From Mytilus galloprovincialis (taxonomy: Eukaryota; Mollusca; Bivalvia; Mytilida; Mytilidae), in NCBI RefSeq assembly GCF_965363235.1, contig NC_134851.1, forward strand, positions 55,742,833-55,806,832: 64,000 nucleotides of DNA. Direction: 5' to 3'. How positions within the stretch are numbered: the stretch's first letter is position 1; every line of letters starts with the position of its first letter. Shown here piece after piece: positions 32,567 through 43,339 of this stretch. Under the pieces are notes generated by a model that saw only the letters and a list, made by a program, of their open reading frames with translations, did not search any database and was not told where the DNA came from. Position numbers and translations under genes: made by a program.

Positions 32567-35391
32567 TCAAGTTTTGTAAAAGACGTTATTAACATTGAGT
32601 TTTTCGGACAACATCTCAGCAATTTCAAGATGACCATAACTCTTTGCTTTTACTAGAGGAGATTCGTTGTCCTTGTTACTGATCAATGGGTCGCAATTGT
32701 AATTCAATAATAATTTTGCAATTGCCATGTCTCCTCTACAAGATGCTATATAAAGTGGGGTTTCATTTTCATTGTTACTAATATTTACATCACAGTTATA
32801 TTCTAATAATAAATTTGTAATTTCAACGCGACCGATTGTTGCCGCAATGATAAGCAGTGTTTGGTGTTCGTTGTTATACACATTTAGATCTCCTTTGTGA
32901 ATTAACAACAATTTAACAATCTCCGTATGTCCCAGACGTGTCGCTATATGGAGTGGTGTTTCATTGTCAGTATTGCAAATATTAGGATTACAGTCGTGTT
33001 CTAACAATTTTTTAACAATATCAGTATGACCTCTACTTACGGCTACATAAAGGACGGATTCGTTTTCCTTATTTACAATGTTGATATCAATGTTCTTGTC
33101 CAATAATAAATTAACAATATCCACATGACCTTCATATGAAGCGATATACAAGGACGATATATTGTATTCATTTCCTGGGTCAACGTCTTGGTTCAAAAGT
33201 TCTTGAACTGTTCTTAAGTCACCACTTTTTGATGCTAAATATAGACGAATTGTGTTGAATTTATCTCGAATGTGAACATCTGAACTTAAATTTAACATCA
33301 AATCTATGATTTCCTGATAATTGTTTTCTACAGCGACAAACAGTGGTATTTTTGTGTCTCTGTTCGGTAAAGTACAATCAACCTTGTGCTTTAATAGTTC
33401 TTCAACTACACCTATACGGTTATTGCACACTGCCCTATCCATGGCAGTGTCTTCTTTCCAGGTACATCTCCTATTGTGATCAGCATTATGGTTTAATAGT
33501 AATTTTACTATGTCAGTATGACCTTCCGATGAAGCTTCATACAAAGGAGTAGTTTTAGACGCATCACAGGAAGTTCTATTAGGATCACCTCTGTACAATA
33601 AAAGCCATTTCACTATACTTGTATAACCTTTTCGAGATGAAACAATTAATGGACTAACCTTGTCCGAATCACAAATGACATTAGGGTCAGCTTTATATTC
33701 TAGCAATAACCTTACAATATCGAAGTATCCCTCCTTTGAAGCTATATAAAGTGATGTCACTTGGTATCGTCTGATGACATGATGAGGTATTTGAAACACA
33801 CTGCCATCAAACAGTCCGTCTAAAGAACACTTTCTTTTACGTAAAGTTGCCCAATTAGGACTTTCAACTTCACCTCGGTCGGAATGGTGTCGTTTACTGT
33901 TATCATCAAAGTCATGCTGATATGTCAGTTTTACGTTGTTTTGTGGCTTTTCACATATCCAAGTTGAGATATTTGGATTGGCATTATTTTCTAAAAGTAA
34001 TTTTACAATGTTGGTATATCCTTTATATGATGCTGTATACAGTGGTGTATCACCATTCCAGTTGGTAAGATTGTAATTGATGTCTTTTGTAAGCAACATG
34101 GGAACCAATTCACTATAACCTTGGTGTAGCATTGATAACAACAGTGAATATAGTTTTTGTTGTGGCAAATGAGTTAAAACTTTATTAAAGTCTACTTTCC
34201 CTTTTATGTATTCTACAAACTGTTTACGAACTAAGCTGCTGTTTAAGTTTCGATTTGAAAAGACCTTTTCGATAAAACCATTTTCAATATCTTTTAACAA
34301 TCGGTCAAAATATTTTCTTTCGTTCTTTTCATCGACATGGATGACATCTTGTAATGATACATTTTCAATAGTTTTTGTCATAACTCTCAACAGAAAACGA
34401 TCACGAATGATATCCGCATCAGCAATGTCAAGAATGAGGTCAAATTTTTTTTCACCGCAAAAAGCCACTAATATGTCAAATACTTTTTCATTGCCAATAC
34501 GGTAGGTCTCTCCATGTTTCTGAACATACGTCTTTTTAAGATTGTGTATCTCGGACTTGAGAACTTGAATTGAAAACGATGATTGCAAATGTAGTTGATC
34601 AGAAATGTCCTCCAGAAAAATCTTTATTCCTGATAATTTAGTTAATTCCTTTTTATGGACACGATTGTTATATACAATGAATACTATTAATGTTGCAATT
34701 GTTTTCTGATCTTGAGCATTAAATAACCTTATTAATTCAGTTCGTATAACTTCATCCGGGTTTGAAAAAAACTTAACAATATCTAATGATTTTTGTTTTT
34801 GATATTGATTACAAAGAAGCGGGAAGAAAAAGTACTTTGTAATTAAATTTTCATTTGATGTTTTAAGCACTTGCAGATCATTGTGAGATAGAAATATATT
34901 TCCAATTAACATTCTCTCTTTTTCTGTTAAACATAGTTTCTCTGATATCATGTCACATTTCACTTCCAATAGAATTTCAATCCTTTTAAATAACCGATCT
35001 TGACTAATGTGAGTACGACATGATGCTATAATTTTTATGTCACTGCTTAAAACCATCGATAAAATATCGTTTGAGATGTCAATCCATCGATTTACCTTAC
35101 AAATATCGATGCTATATGTTCCACATGCATCATCAATAACAAACACCTGTTTACAGTCCGGATTAAAATACTGTTTGATTTCTTCGGGATTACACACTGG
35201 AATTATATCGTATGCTTTGTCATGATGGAACTGTAAAGCAACATAATGAAGAGCAGAAGATTTCCCACAGCCAAATGTCCCGGTTACCAAGACGATATTG
35301 TTGCATGTCATCAAATGAATCAATTCTTTTATAGCTCGTGTTTCCACTATCTTTTCGCTTTCCCATTCTTGTATTTGAATCTCATGAAGTT
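32567..35391 (-). CDS. Gene B exon 4 (STAND NTPase and ankyrin repeats)
   Basis: A 2825-nt exon with acceptor 'accaacag', starting 'KLHEIQIQEWESEKIVETRA' (first codon split) and ending at TGA 32569-32567. The first in-exon Met is at 35347, but the exon clearly starts earlier. Its ankyrin units are more diverged from one another than gene A's central array. Confidence 0.9.
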
Positions 35392-38300
35392 CTGTTGGTT
35401 AAAAAGTGTTTGATTATTAAAAAGATTTAAGCAAGCATGCATACTGTCTAAAAGTATTTATTAATATGCTTCAAGCTTTCTTTAATTTGTTTATATACTA
35501 GTAATTAAAATTATAATCTCTTGTTGGTGGTCTACATAGTTCATCTATGATCATCTATATTTACCACCAGTCTGTCAGCTCTGTTGTTTGGAGTTCTAAA
35601 CACATTCGTGGCATGATGTGTTCGGCTTTAATCTTACTTGACTAGAATTGCAAGTCGACCTGATAAACTAAAAGTACCTAAAAATGCTGTTGACCACCAG
35701 AACTCCACCATTCAATAATGATATAGGTGGTCGAGTGGTCTAGCGCGTCGGATACAGTGCAGACGATTTGGTGTCATGATATCTCAGTAGTATGAGTTCG
35801 AATCCCGGCGAGTGAAAAACAAAAAATTGCGAAAGCAAATTTTACAGATCTAACATTGTTGGGCTGATATTTGAACGAGTTGTATATATATATTTTCATT
35901 TGTCCCGAGGAAAGTTTTTATAGACTTCAGTGGATGTTATCTTTTATAGAGTGATAAGAAAGGATCTGAGTGAATACAATTGTATACTTTTTTTAATCTG
36001 TTTTAATGGTAATTTGAGCCAGATATTAAAGGGCCAATGATAATTTATCGATTATCAAAATCTGAAATTATTTGTTATGTAAGTAAAGTGTTGAATAGTT
36101 GTCTTAGTGGCTTCAATTCAAACCACATCACCTTAAATTTTAAAAATAAGAGTGTTGCGGATACGACATGTATGCACGGAGTAAACAGGGTGCATCGACA
36201 GAGTGAGAATCTCCTGCAAGGCATTTATTATCCACCATGTATGCGAATCAAGGCTTAGACAAATCATGAACACAAAACGAATGTATATAATCGTTTAATT
36301 CACATATAAGACTGTATTTACGTGTTTAACATGTTTTACATCAAAGATATGCCACATGTTAGTTGAAAAAAATTCATGTGTCCAAATCGGGGTGAATTTA
36401 ATTTATTCGACAAATTTCGATTGAAAGTCAGCGATAAAATGTCTGCGTTGCAGAATAGTGGCATTATTAATACATTACTTACATTAAAAAAACGAACGCC
36501 GGGGGATCCGAACCAAACATTTTGATAAGATAATTATGATATCAAAATATGAAAACAGAGATATAAACTTATTCAGTTCATATTTTGTTCCTGTTCAACT
36601 GAAATACGAAGAAAACATGCTTACTTTGTACACCTTTTGTGATAGAGTCGTTAGTCTTTGCAATGTTCCTGATCTCAATTGGTATTTCTTTATCATTCTG
36701 ATCCAGTTTGGCATATTTTAGGTCATTGCAAGTCTGTTTAAACCGATCCATACTTAGTCTTCGAATTGCCTGTAAAAATCATTCAATAAACTAATACATT
36801 TCATTTGACATTGCAACATTTTTTTTCCATTGAATATTGCAGTAAATATTCTTGATATTAACTTGATTATCTCTCATGTAATCAGCTCAGTAGTCTATCT
36901 ACAATACAGATGCGAGTAAAAATACATTTTTTTTTGTAAAATCTCCTGCTGATTAATCATAAAATATATGGAAGGTTAACATTAAAAGGTGTTTGGCTAT
37001 TCTTGTTATGCCTGATCATATAGCTCTTACCGTTTAAGTCATGTTAACGAGCACTCGGATATAGGTCGGTAGTTCTGAATATTGAATATTAAAATGATAC
37101 TCGAATAAGACAAATCGGAAAAAGAAATAACATTGCAAGATATATCGTTCGAGTATTTATTTTTTTCTCACTTTTTTAAGGAATGTTATAACTTATTATT
37201 TAGAAAACAAGGAGTATAAAGTGTTAATTCAATCACAATGATACTTCGTTTACAAAATTGGATACACTTAAGAATTTACCCTTAACAATTGAGATAATTG
37301 TTTTAAAATCCTATACATTAGATTTATAAAGTATTCTATTCTATTCTATTCTATTCTATTCTATTCTATTTTATAGATGATTTCACTTTACCCTTTTTAC
37401 ACAACAAACATAAAACTCATTTGTAATTCTAATCGCTTTATTTGACCGTATTTGTCCTAATAGAACCGAAATAGCTCATGGAAGCGACAGATTGTTGGAA
37501 ATTTACACATGGCCTAGGCCATGTTCAAATTTCAAACAATCTATGGCTTCCATGAATTATTTCTTAATTGAGAAGGATCTGTATATGACAAATTTACAAT
37601 GAATTTTGTAAGCTTGTTTGTTGTACTTGATTATGACCTGCACGATCTGTGAGTTTTCATAATACATGGATCGATACCACAATAATGTGCGATCATTAAC
37701 AGCCTAGTTGTCAGTATTCATTTGCTGACCTAAAGACACACATTGATATGTGAAAAGAAAACCTCGATAATCGTTAAAATCCTTATGTTTTTATATACCA
37801 AGTTTGGAATATTTTGTTTGCAATCCTTTTAACTTTCTAAACTATTATGCCTTATAACTGTTCTGATTCAAAAACTTGCTTGTGTGTACGAAACCTTCGT
37901 CTGTCCGATTTGATTAATCATTATGTTTATGTCCATCATGAAATGTAGAATGTATCTTTCTTATATTCTCTGTTAAATTTTCAAGTGTTTGTGTTACAAG
38001 TACATATACGTGGTTATGTGCACATGTTTTGTCGCGCAAATTTCTATGCTACAGTTCTAATTCTGTCATCGATCGTCGATTAAAAAGATCAATTTATTAA
38101 AGAAATTTTTTGTAGTTTTCAATCCTTGTATTGTTTCTGTTATTGTGGTTTTCCTTCTAGAAGTTTCTTTTTTGGGGGTTCTGGAGTTTTCTTTGGGTTT
38201 TTTTGTGGTCCTTGAACTGTTTTTTTTTTAGGCTCAAGGGTTGGTTACCTTTCTTCTTTCTTCTTGTTCTTATTATTTGACGTTATTTTTCAGTAACCCC

Positions 38301-40110
38301 ATCACATTATGTATGTGCCTGTCCTAATTAAGTCATGTGCCTGTAATACAGTGGTTGTCGTTTGTTGCTATGTAACATTATTGTTTTCGTTTATCATTTT
38401 TTTACATAAGTTAAGACGTTACTTTTCTCGTTTTACATTTTGGTGCCTTTTAAATATGACTACTGTGAATTTGTATGGAGGTATTAATTTCAACCATAGT
38501 TTGTATTACTGTGGATTCATTATTTTTCGTTGGATACTAATTTTCGTGGATTTCGTGGGTACAGTGGAACCACGAATTTAAATATTCAACGAATCTCAAA
38601 TTTTCTATAGGTTTTGCATACAGAGATTGACAAAACCACGAAATCAAATATCCACAAAAATGCAAGTTTTCCTCAATCCACGAAAATTGATACCCACGAA
38701 AATAAATTAATCCACAGTAGTACATGAAACATGGTCCATTTGAGTGATCGTTTAGTATTTCAGTCCTCATAACATAACATACCTCCGAAATATCTGTCCA
38801 CCATTGATGGAAATCTGTTTCTGATAAGGTACCAGTGTCACTGTGCGAAATTTTGTTCCTATAATATTTTAATCTTGAGAGATCTGCACCTTCACTTATG
38901 TCTGTCGTCAGAGGTAGAATATCCCCTACTGGTATAGGTGTCAGATGTCTTATCAGACTTATCATTAATGTTAGGTCAAAGGTTGAAGATGAAGTTGTTC
39001 CTTAAAGAAAGAAAACAAAAAGTTCTGTGTGTTCGCTGATCCCGTCAGTATCTTTCTCATAGAAAATGAAAACACAAACAGCTATTCAATGTACTAAAAT
39101 AAAACGAGTATCTCCTCGTATCATTTTTAGCTTCTTTAACCATTTCGATTGCATTAAAAATGTTTAACACGATATAGAAGCCCCAAACACCTTCAAAAGA
39201 CTTAACAGATGTACATTGACTGCAAGCCAAGTATACAATCAACTCAAACTTTACCGCGCTAATAGTGTTTTAAGTCGGTGATCGAGATGATGTTATTGAT
39301 GTCTACTCTTTTACAGTAATAAAAATTATCAACCAAAGAATTGCAAAAAAGTACATTATTTGATTACACGGTAATAAGAACAAGAGTAAAGCATGTTTTC
39401 TGTGCAAAATCACTTTTACTACTAGAACGATAAATTCAAAGTCAAGATATCAGCCTTCTATAGACAAAATGTCTAGAGTAAATTGTTTCCATAAATTATG
39501 CCTGTACCAAGTCAGGAACATGACAGTTCTTGTCCATTCGTTTTTTATGTGTTTTGTCATTTGATTTTGCTATGTGATTATGGACTTTCCGATTGAATTT
39601 TCCTCTGAGTTCAGTATTTTTGTGATTTTACTTTTTGCGGATACTTTAAGTACAATTTATGTACTTCATTTTTATGTTGATCATGTAAAATTATGATTGT
39701 TTTCTATCTATCTATAATACAGTTTTAGACGATAAAATATGTACAAACATTTGAGTGATATTTTGACTTGTAAAAATATTAATATAACATTAACACAATA
39801 TCGTTCTGCATATCTTTGTAATACATGTAATGCAACAGAAACCAAATATCTTATACATACCTAATTTAGGAAACATTAAGTCCCATTGTATTTGGGTTAA
39901 GATATTTCGCTTTTTTAAAGACTCCAACATCTTAAATCTTTCCTGATATAGTATTTTCTGCAGTACGTCTGGGTGAAATTCTTTGTCAAATTTAACTCTG
40001 ACCGCAGATGGGGCAATCGTGATAAGCAAGTTTGCTATTCGTAGAAAATGTGTTTCTTCATATGAAATTGATTTATTCGTTTCTTGTGACTGTTTTGTCG
40101 ATTCTGCCAT
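32567..40110 (-). CDS. Gene B: HEPN(DZIP3-type)-STAND NTPase-ankyrin repeat protein
   Basis: Four coding exons (40110-39861, 39000-38783, 36769-36625, 35391-32567) join in phases 1, 0 and 1 to 3438 nt, giving 1145 residues. Residues about 15-165 form a DZIP3-type HEPN domain ('VKFDKEFHPDVLQKIL', 'IQWDLMFP', Rx4H motif RNKISH at 131-136). Residues about 220-610 form the STAND-type P-loop module with Walker A GTFGCGKSS at 242-250 and Walker B 'VFVIDDACG' (Asp pair at 291-292, intact). Residues about 650-1145 carry some 14 ankyrin repeats, with a 66-residue basic/acidic insert after the first clear repeat, at the same place as in gene A. The ATG at 40110 follows an acceptor ('aattttccag'), which implies a 5'-UTR intron. 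There is no signal peptide or membrane helix. I infer an intracellular NLR-like sensor; ligand and output are unknown. Confidence 0.87.
35392..36624 (-). other. Gene B intron 3
   Basis: A 1.2-kb intron with a SINE-like unit at 35727-35893. The remainder shows nothing recognised. Confidence 0.65.
35727..35893 (+). mobile_element. tRNA-derived SINE-like unit (single copy)
   Basis: Has box A-like 'tggtctagcgcgtcgg', box B-like 'gagttcgaatccc', then 'gcgaaagcaaattttacaga' and 'gaacgagttgtatatatata'. Same family as the inverted pair at 29011-29592. It sits antisense within gene B intron 3. Confidence 0.8.
36625..36769 (-). CDS. Gene B exon 3 (end of HEPN, linker)
   Basis: A 145-nt exon with acceptor 'atttttacag' and donor 'aaa|gtaagc'. 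It encodes 'AIRRLSMDRFKQTCNDLKYA' followed by 'KLDQNDKEIPIEIRNIAK'. It aligns residue for residue in length with gene A exon 3. Confidence 0.82.
37332..37371. repeat. (TATTC)n microsatellite
   Basis: About eight tandem copies of the 5-bp unit, ending in a variant 'ttttat'. Confidence 0.9.
37468..37563. repeat. Near-perfect inverted repeat, about 48-bp arms
   Basis: 'gaaatagctcatggaagcga' ... 'cacatggcct' is mirrored by 'aggccatgtt' ... 'tggcttccatgaattatttc', with the centre at the palindrome 'ggcctaggcc' (37511-37520). Essentially no loop. Confidence 0.88.
38507..38719. mobile_element. Fold-back MITE (tactgtggattcat type, copy b)
   Basis: 'tactgtggattcattatttt' with 'actaattttcgtgga' is mirrored by 'tccacgaaaattgataccca' and 'ataaattaatccacagta'. 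Same family as 12700-12828, with a longer centre. It ends about 60 bp from gene B exon 2. Confidence 0.88.
38783..39000 (-). CDS. Gene B exon 2 (HEPN catalytic helix)
   Basis: A 218-nt exon with acceptor 'tttctttaag' and donor 'gag|gtatgt'. It carries 'LKYYRNKISHSDTG', holding the Rx4H motif, and 'HQWWTDISE'. The frame stays open past the donor into the intron, so intron retention would yield a HEPN-only protein with an extra tail. Confidence 0.87.
39001..39860 (-). other. Gene B intron 1
   Basis: An 860-bp intron with a family 5 repeat at 39510-39640 ('gtcaggaacatgacagttct', 'tgattttgctatgtgattat', 'ggactttccgattgaatttt'). Nothing else recognised. Confidence 0.65.
39861..40110 (-). CDS. Gene B exon 1 (HEPN N-terminal half)
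   Basis: Encodes residues 1-83 plus one base, starting 'MAESTKQSQETNKSISYEET'. The donor is 'ttag|gtatgt' in phase 1. It is the counterpart of gene A exon 1: the '...APSAVRVKFDKEFHP' and 'LTQIQWDLMFP' stretches align directly. Confidence 0.87.
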
Positions 40111-40264
40111 TATTCTGGAAAATTAAACAACATTTTCCTCAAAGATATATGTTACTTTTATTAAGAATACTGTTATAATTTGTGCTTTTTAACTAAATTG
40201 CATAGTGGTACAGTAAATATGAACATTGAAACAAGCAGGTATACTGACATGGCTAGATAATTAC

Positions 40265-40610
40265 GTTTATGCAAATGTTGTAATATGCAGTGTGTTGAAA
40301 ACGAATACCACTTTTTATTAGTATGCCTTACCAAAAGATCAATTAGACCTAAATATTTGCCAAAATCCTATTGTTCTTTGCCTAACAGTACTAAATTACA
40401 GTATTTATTTAGATTAACGTCTGTTTTACATATTAAGAAGCTGTGTAACTACATAAAATCTGCGTGGTCAATCAGATCACATATTGCTACTTTATGTTAT
40501 TTTTTTTCTTATAATGCTTTTTTAATGTATAAGTCTCTGCTATTTGTCATGTTGCAAATATGTTGTCGTTTCTATATCATATATGTGCTTTTTGCAATAA
40601 AGTATTCATA
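40265..40610 (+). pseudogene. LINE ORF2 C-terminal fragment
   Basis: A plus-strand frame (40285-40611) encodes 'CVENEYHFLLVCLTKRSIRP' then 'YLPKSYCSLPNSTKLQYLF'. This matches the Cys-x-x-x-E-x-E-x-H-F-x-x-x-C zinc-binding C-terminus of non-LTR retrotransposon ORF2 proteins; compare 'EVEDEFHFTLKC' in the LINE at 50678-51190. It is a 5'-truncated copy lying just upstream of gene B, in opposite orientation. Confidence 0.7.
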
Positions 40611-40778
40611 ACTTCATGTTGGATAAAATATTATTGGGATGCAATCTGCATATGTATATGAATCAGTGAAGTCATATAATCCGAGACTAACAACTTATAC
40701 TATGAGAATTGACAATACTACTTTTATTTAGATAGTTTCATTATTTAAGGAATGACTGTTATATCTGTTTATGAAGGA

Positions 40779-40860
40779 ATAACATCAAAAATGTGGTGCA
40801 CACTGAATAACCCGCTTAGTGGGCTATTTTAAAGTGTGCACCACATTTGTGATGTTATTT
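40779..40860. repeat. Hairpin, 27-bp arms
   Basis: 'aataacatcaaaaatgtggt' plus 'gcacact' is mirrored by 'agtgtgcaccacatttgtga' plus 'tgttatt'. An inner 'aataaccc'/'gggctatt' pair also matches. Probably a short fold-back element. Confidence 0.88.
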
Positions 40861-41376
40861 TGAATAGACAAAAAATATATTACAGTCATGTTTGATAATT
40901 TAATTCAAAATTCCATTTTAAACTGGAGTAAACCATGAAAAGACGTCATGTCTATGAGCTAAGAAACAAAACAATCCCAGCCAATCAGAAGAAGCGTTAC
41001 ATCCAAAAATACAATTATAGAAAAATAGAAAAAAGAAAAGATACTTTTAATAGTGCTAGCATTTATGAAAATTGATGAACTTTATTGTTCAAAGTAATAA
41101 AGAATTGAATATACTTTCTCAAATCATATTGATGATACAGTATGATTATTTTGTCCAAATATTATTCAAAGCATTAAAAAATATGATTTACGTTATTCTA
41201 GTAATAAGTGTACAGGTAAAAACTGTTCACTAAATTTTGTAAGTTCTTCACTATTGATAAATGACTGATCGGCAGGTGTAATTGTGTCTCAGTATTGTGA
41301 ACAGGAATATTTGAAGATTGAAGGTTTGTATATTTTGTAAATATTTGTAATGATTTTGAATAATACTATTTATAAT

Positions 41377-41640
41377 AAGAATGTGTCCTAAGTACACGGA
41401 TGTCCCATCCGCACTATCATTGTCTATCATATCATTTGGAACATGTGTACTAAGTTTCAAGTTGATTGGACTTCAACTTCATCAAAAACTACTTCGACCA
41501 AAAATTTTAACCTGAAGCGGGACAGACGAACGGACGGACGACCGAACAAACGAACGGGCGGACGGACGAACGAACGCATAGACTAGAAAACATAATAAAC
41601 ATAAATAGGGCATTACACAGTTTTTAATAAAATACAAAAA
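41377..41640 (+). repeat. Interspersed repeat, family 8 (copy a)
   Basis: Contains 'aagaatgtgtcctaagtaca', 'ggaacatgtgtactaagttt', 'cttcaacttcatcaaaaact' and a GACGGACG-rich stretch. Part recurs at 56697-56820. Confidence 0.7.
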
Positions 41641-42188
41641 GAACAACAAAAAAAATATATGTACATGTAAATACATTCTATATTTTTATCCGAAGTTTTG
41701 CAAATGCAAATTTTATTTGAAAATTGTGTGTCATCATTTCAAATTGAAGTACCTATAGTGTTATTGTGCCAAATGATAGGCATAATCGAGAAATAATTAT
41801 GCAATGAAAGATGTGTTTTATATTTTAATTATAAAAGGTTCTGATAAAGTTCGTATACACCTTATCGCTAATCCCGGCTGACCCGGCGGTAGATCTATCT
41901 GTTTTTCCTACTTGAGGCTGATATTTTGCTGTGAAAGTGTCAGCCATTTCCTTATTTAGGGTCTGTGTATTGAATTGTAATTGTGTGCACTTGGTTGATT
42001 TATGCTTATTTTAGTTTATTTTCGATATTTCTAATTGAAACATTATTGATGATCCATGAATTAACAAATGTTGATTACTTTGAGAACTTTCTATTATTTC
42101 ATACTTTGATTTAGAAAAGTTAATAATTGTGTGCAATATTCAGGAAGGGAAATAATCATGTTCTTGTAGCTTTTATATAGCTTTGTAC

Positions 42189-43062
42189 AGGTTGTGAACA
42201 ACCCTCTATAGGATGTTTTTTACCTTTATAGAGGGTTAAAATTATCCCTATATAGAGAGGTATTTTTATTTAATTTAGACTGGATTTAAGGCAAAATAGG
42301 ACATATTGGCATTCTCTCCTTATCATGACAGTAACTTGCAAATCTTGATGCACCAATTGATGTGCTTAGTTTAATATGCACATAGTATATATAGATATAG
42401 GAAGATGTGGTATGAGTGCCAATGAGACAACTCTCCATCCGAATAACAATTTATAAAAAGTAAACATGTCTACTAAGTTTACTGTTAAACTGACTGAAAA
42501 TACAATCTATTGTTTATCATGATTGAAAGTTGTGATAATCAGGTAAATTCTACTCCAGTGGCGGATCCAGGGGGGGGTCCGGGGGTTGGAACCCCCCTTT
42601 TTTGGACGATTAATGCATTTGAATGGGAGCATATAATTGGAACCCCCCTCTTTTTACTCTGGGTTGGGAACCCCTCTTTTTAAAATGGCTGGATCCGCCC
42701 CTGTACTCAGTTCTGCCTCACTAAACAGAATTGCTATTGTAAGATTTAACATAATATTTAAAGGTCAACTGTCCCTTTTGTTGTTGATCAGGAGTTCAGA
42801 TAAGTATACAATAGATTGCAAGTTCTGTCACTTTTGCAGAAAACTGGGCATCCCATTTTTTAGTAAAGTGTAATCAGTGATGCATAGATATATATATTAT
42901 ATATATATATAATGCTATAGATTTCGCCAGTATAAATAGAAAATGCCAATCTGCCCTATTTTGCTTTGAATCCAGTCTAAATAAAATTACCCCTCACTAT
43001 ATATAGAAAGGTTAACCCTCTTTAAAGGTATAAACACATTATAGAAGGTTTGTTCCCAACCT
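42189..43062. mobile_element. Large fold-back element with about 125-bp terminal inverted repeats
   Basis: The left arm 42189-42317 ('aggttgtgaacaaccctcta', 'tagactggatttaaggcaaa', 'atattggcattctc') is the diverged reverse complement of the right arm 42940-43062 ('gaaaatgccaatctgcccta', 'gaatccagtctaaataaaat', 'tgttcccaacct'). The 620-bp interior contains no gene, but carries a second fold-back element and a family 3 end fragment at 42395-42445. Confidence 0.85.
42556..42703. mobile_element. Nested 'ggcggatccag' fold-back element
   Basis: 'cagtggcggatccag' is mirrored by 'ctggatccgcccctg' at 42689-42703, and an inner 'ggttggaacccccctttttt' block has counterparts 'ggaacccccctctttt' and 'gggaacccctcttttt'. 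This resembles a small non-autonomous element type I know from many marine invertebrates. It lies inside the larger fold-back. Confidence 0.8.
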
Positions 43063-43149
43063 ATTGTATGACTAAATGTTTCTGATGCATTCAATTGATA
43101 TTTATTTATTTAACAATGTAAACACGTATTTGTCTTTATGTGCTAATAA

Positions 43150-43335
43150 GTAGAGTGCATTACTGCAATGTTTGTGGAAATGTACGTAATAACATTAATG
43201 TACATAATGTTCGTTGTTATCGACTTAAAGTTGATGTGTTTCCCTCGGTTCTAATTTGTTACACGGATTTGTTTTCTCTCAATCGATTAAGGACTTTTGC
43301 ACAGTGGTATACTCAAGTTGCCTTTATTTAATGTG
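43150..43335 (+). repeat. Interspersed repeat, family 2 (copy e)
   Basis: Contains 'gttgatgtgtttccctcggt', 'gttacacggatttgttttct' and 'tatactcaagttgcctttat'. Confidence 0.65.
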
Positions 43336-43339
43336 GAAA

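Larger units (their letters stand above)
36770..38782 (-). other. Gene B intron 2
   Basis: A 2.0-kb intron holding a pentanucleotide microsatellite, a perfect-centre inverted repeat (37468-37563), a family 3-like piece at 38310-38430 and a fold-back MITE at 38507-38719 close to exon 2. Confidence 0.65.

Noticed and set aside
41515..41580. A CRISPR-like or regular regulatory array at the GACGGACG-rich stretch
   Set aside because: It is a short simple-sequence part of the family 8 repeat with no spacer structure; the window is eukaryotic.
42637..42873. A 78-residue protein at the nested fold-back
   Set aside because: It begins within the 'ggcggatccag' element and has no motif.
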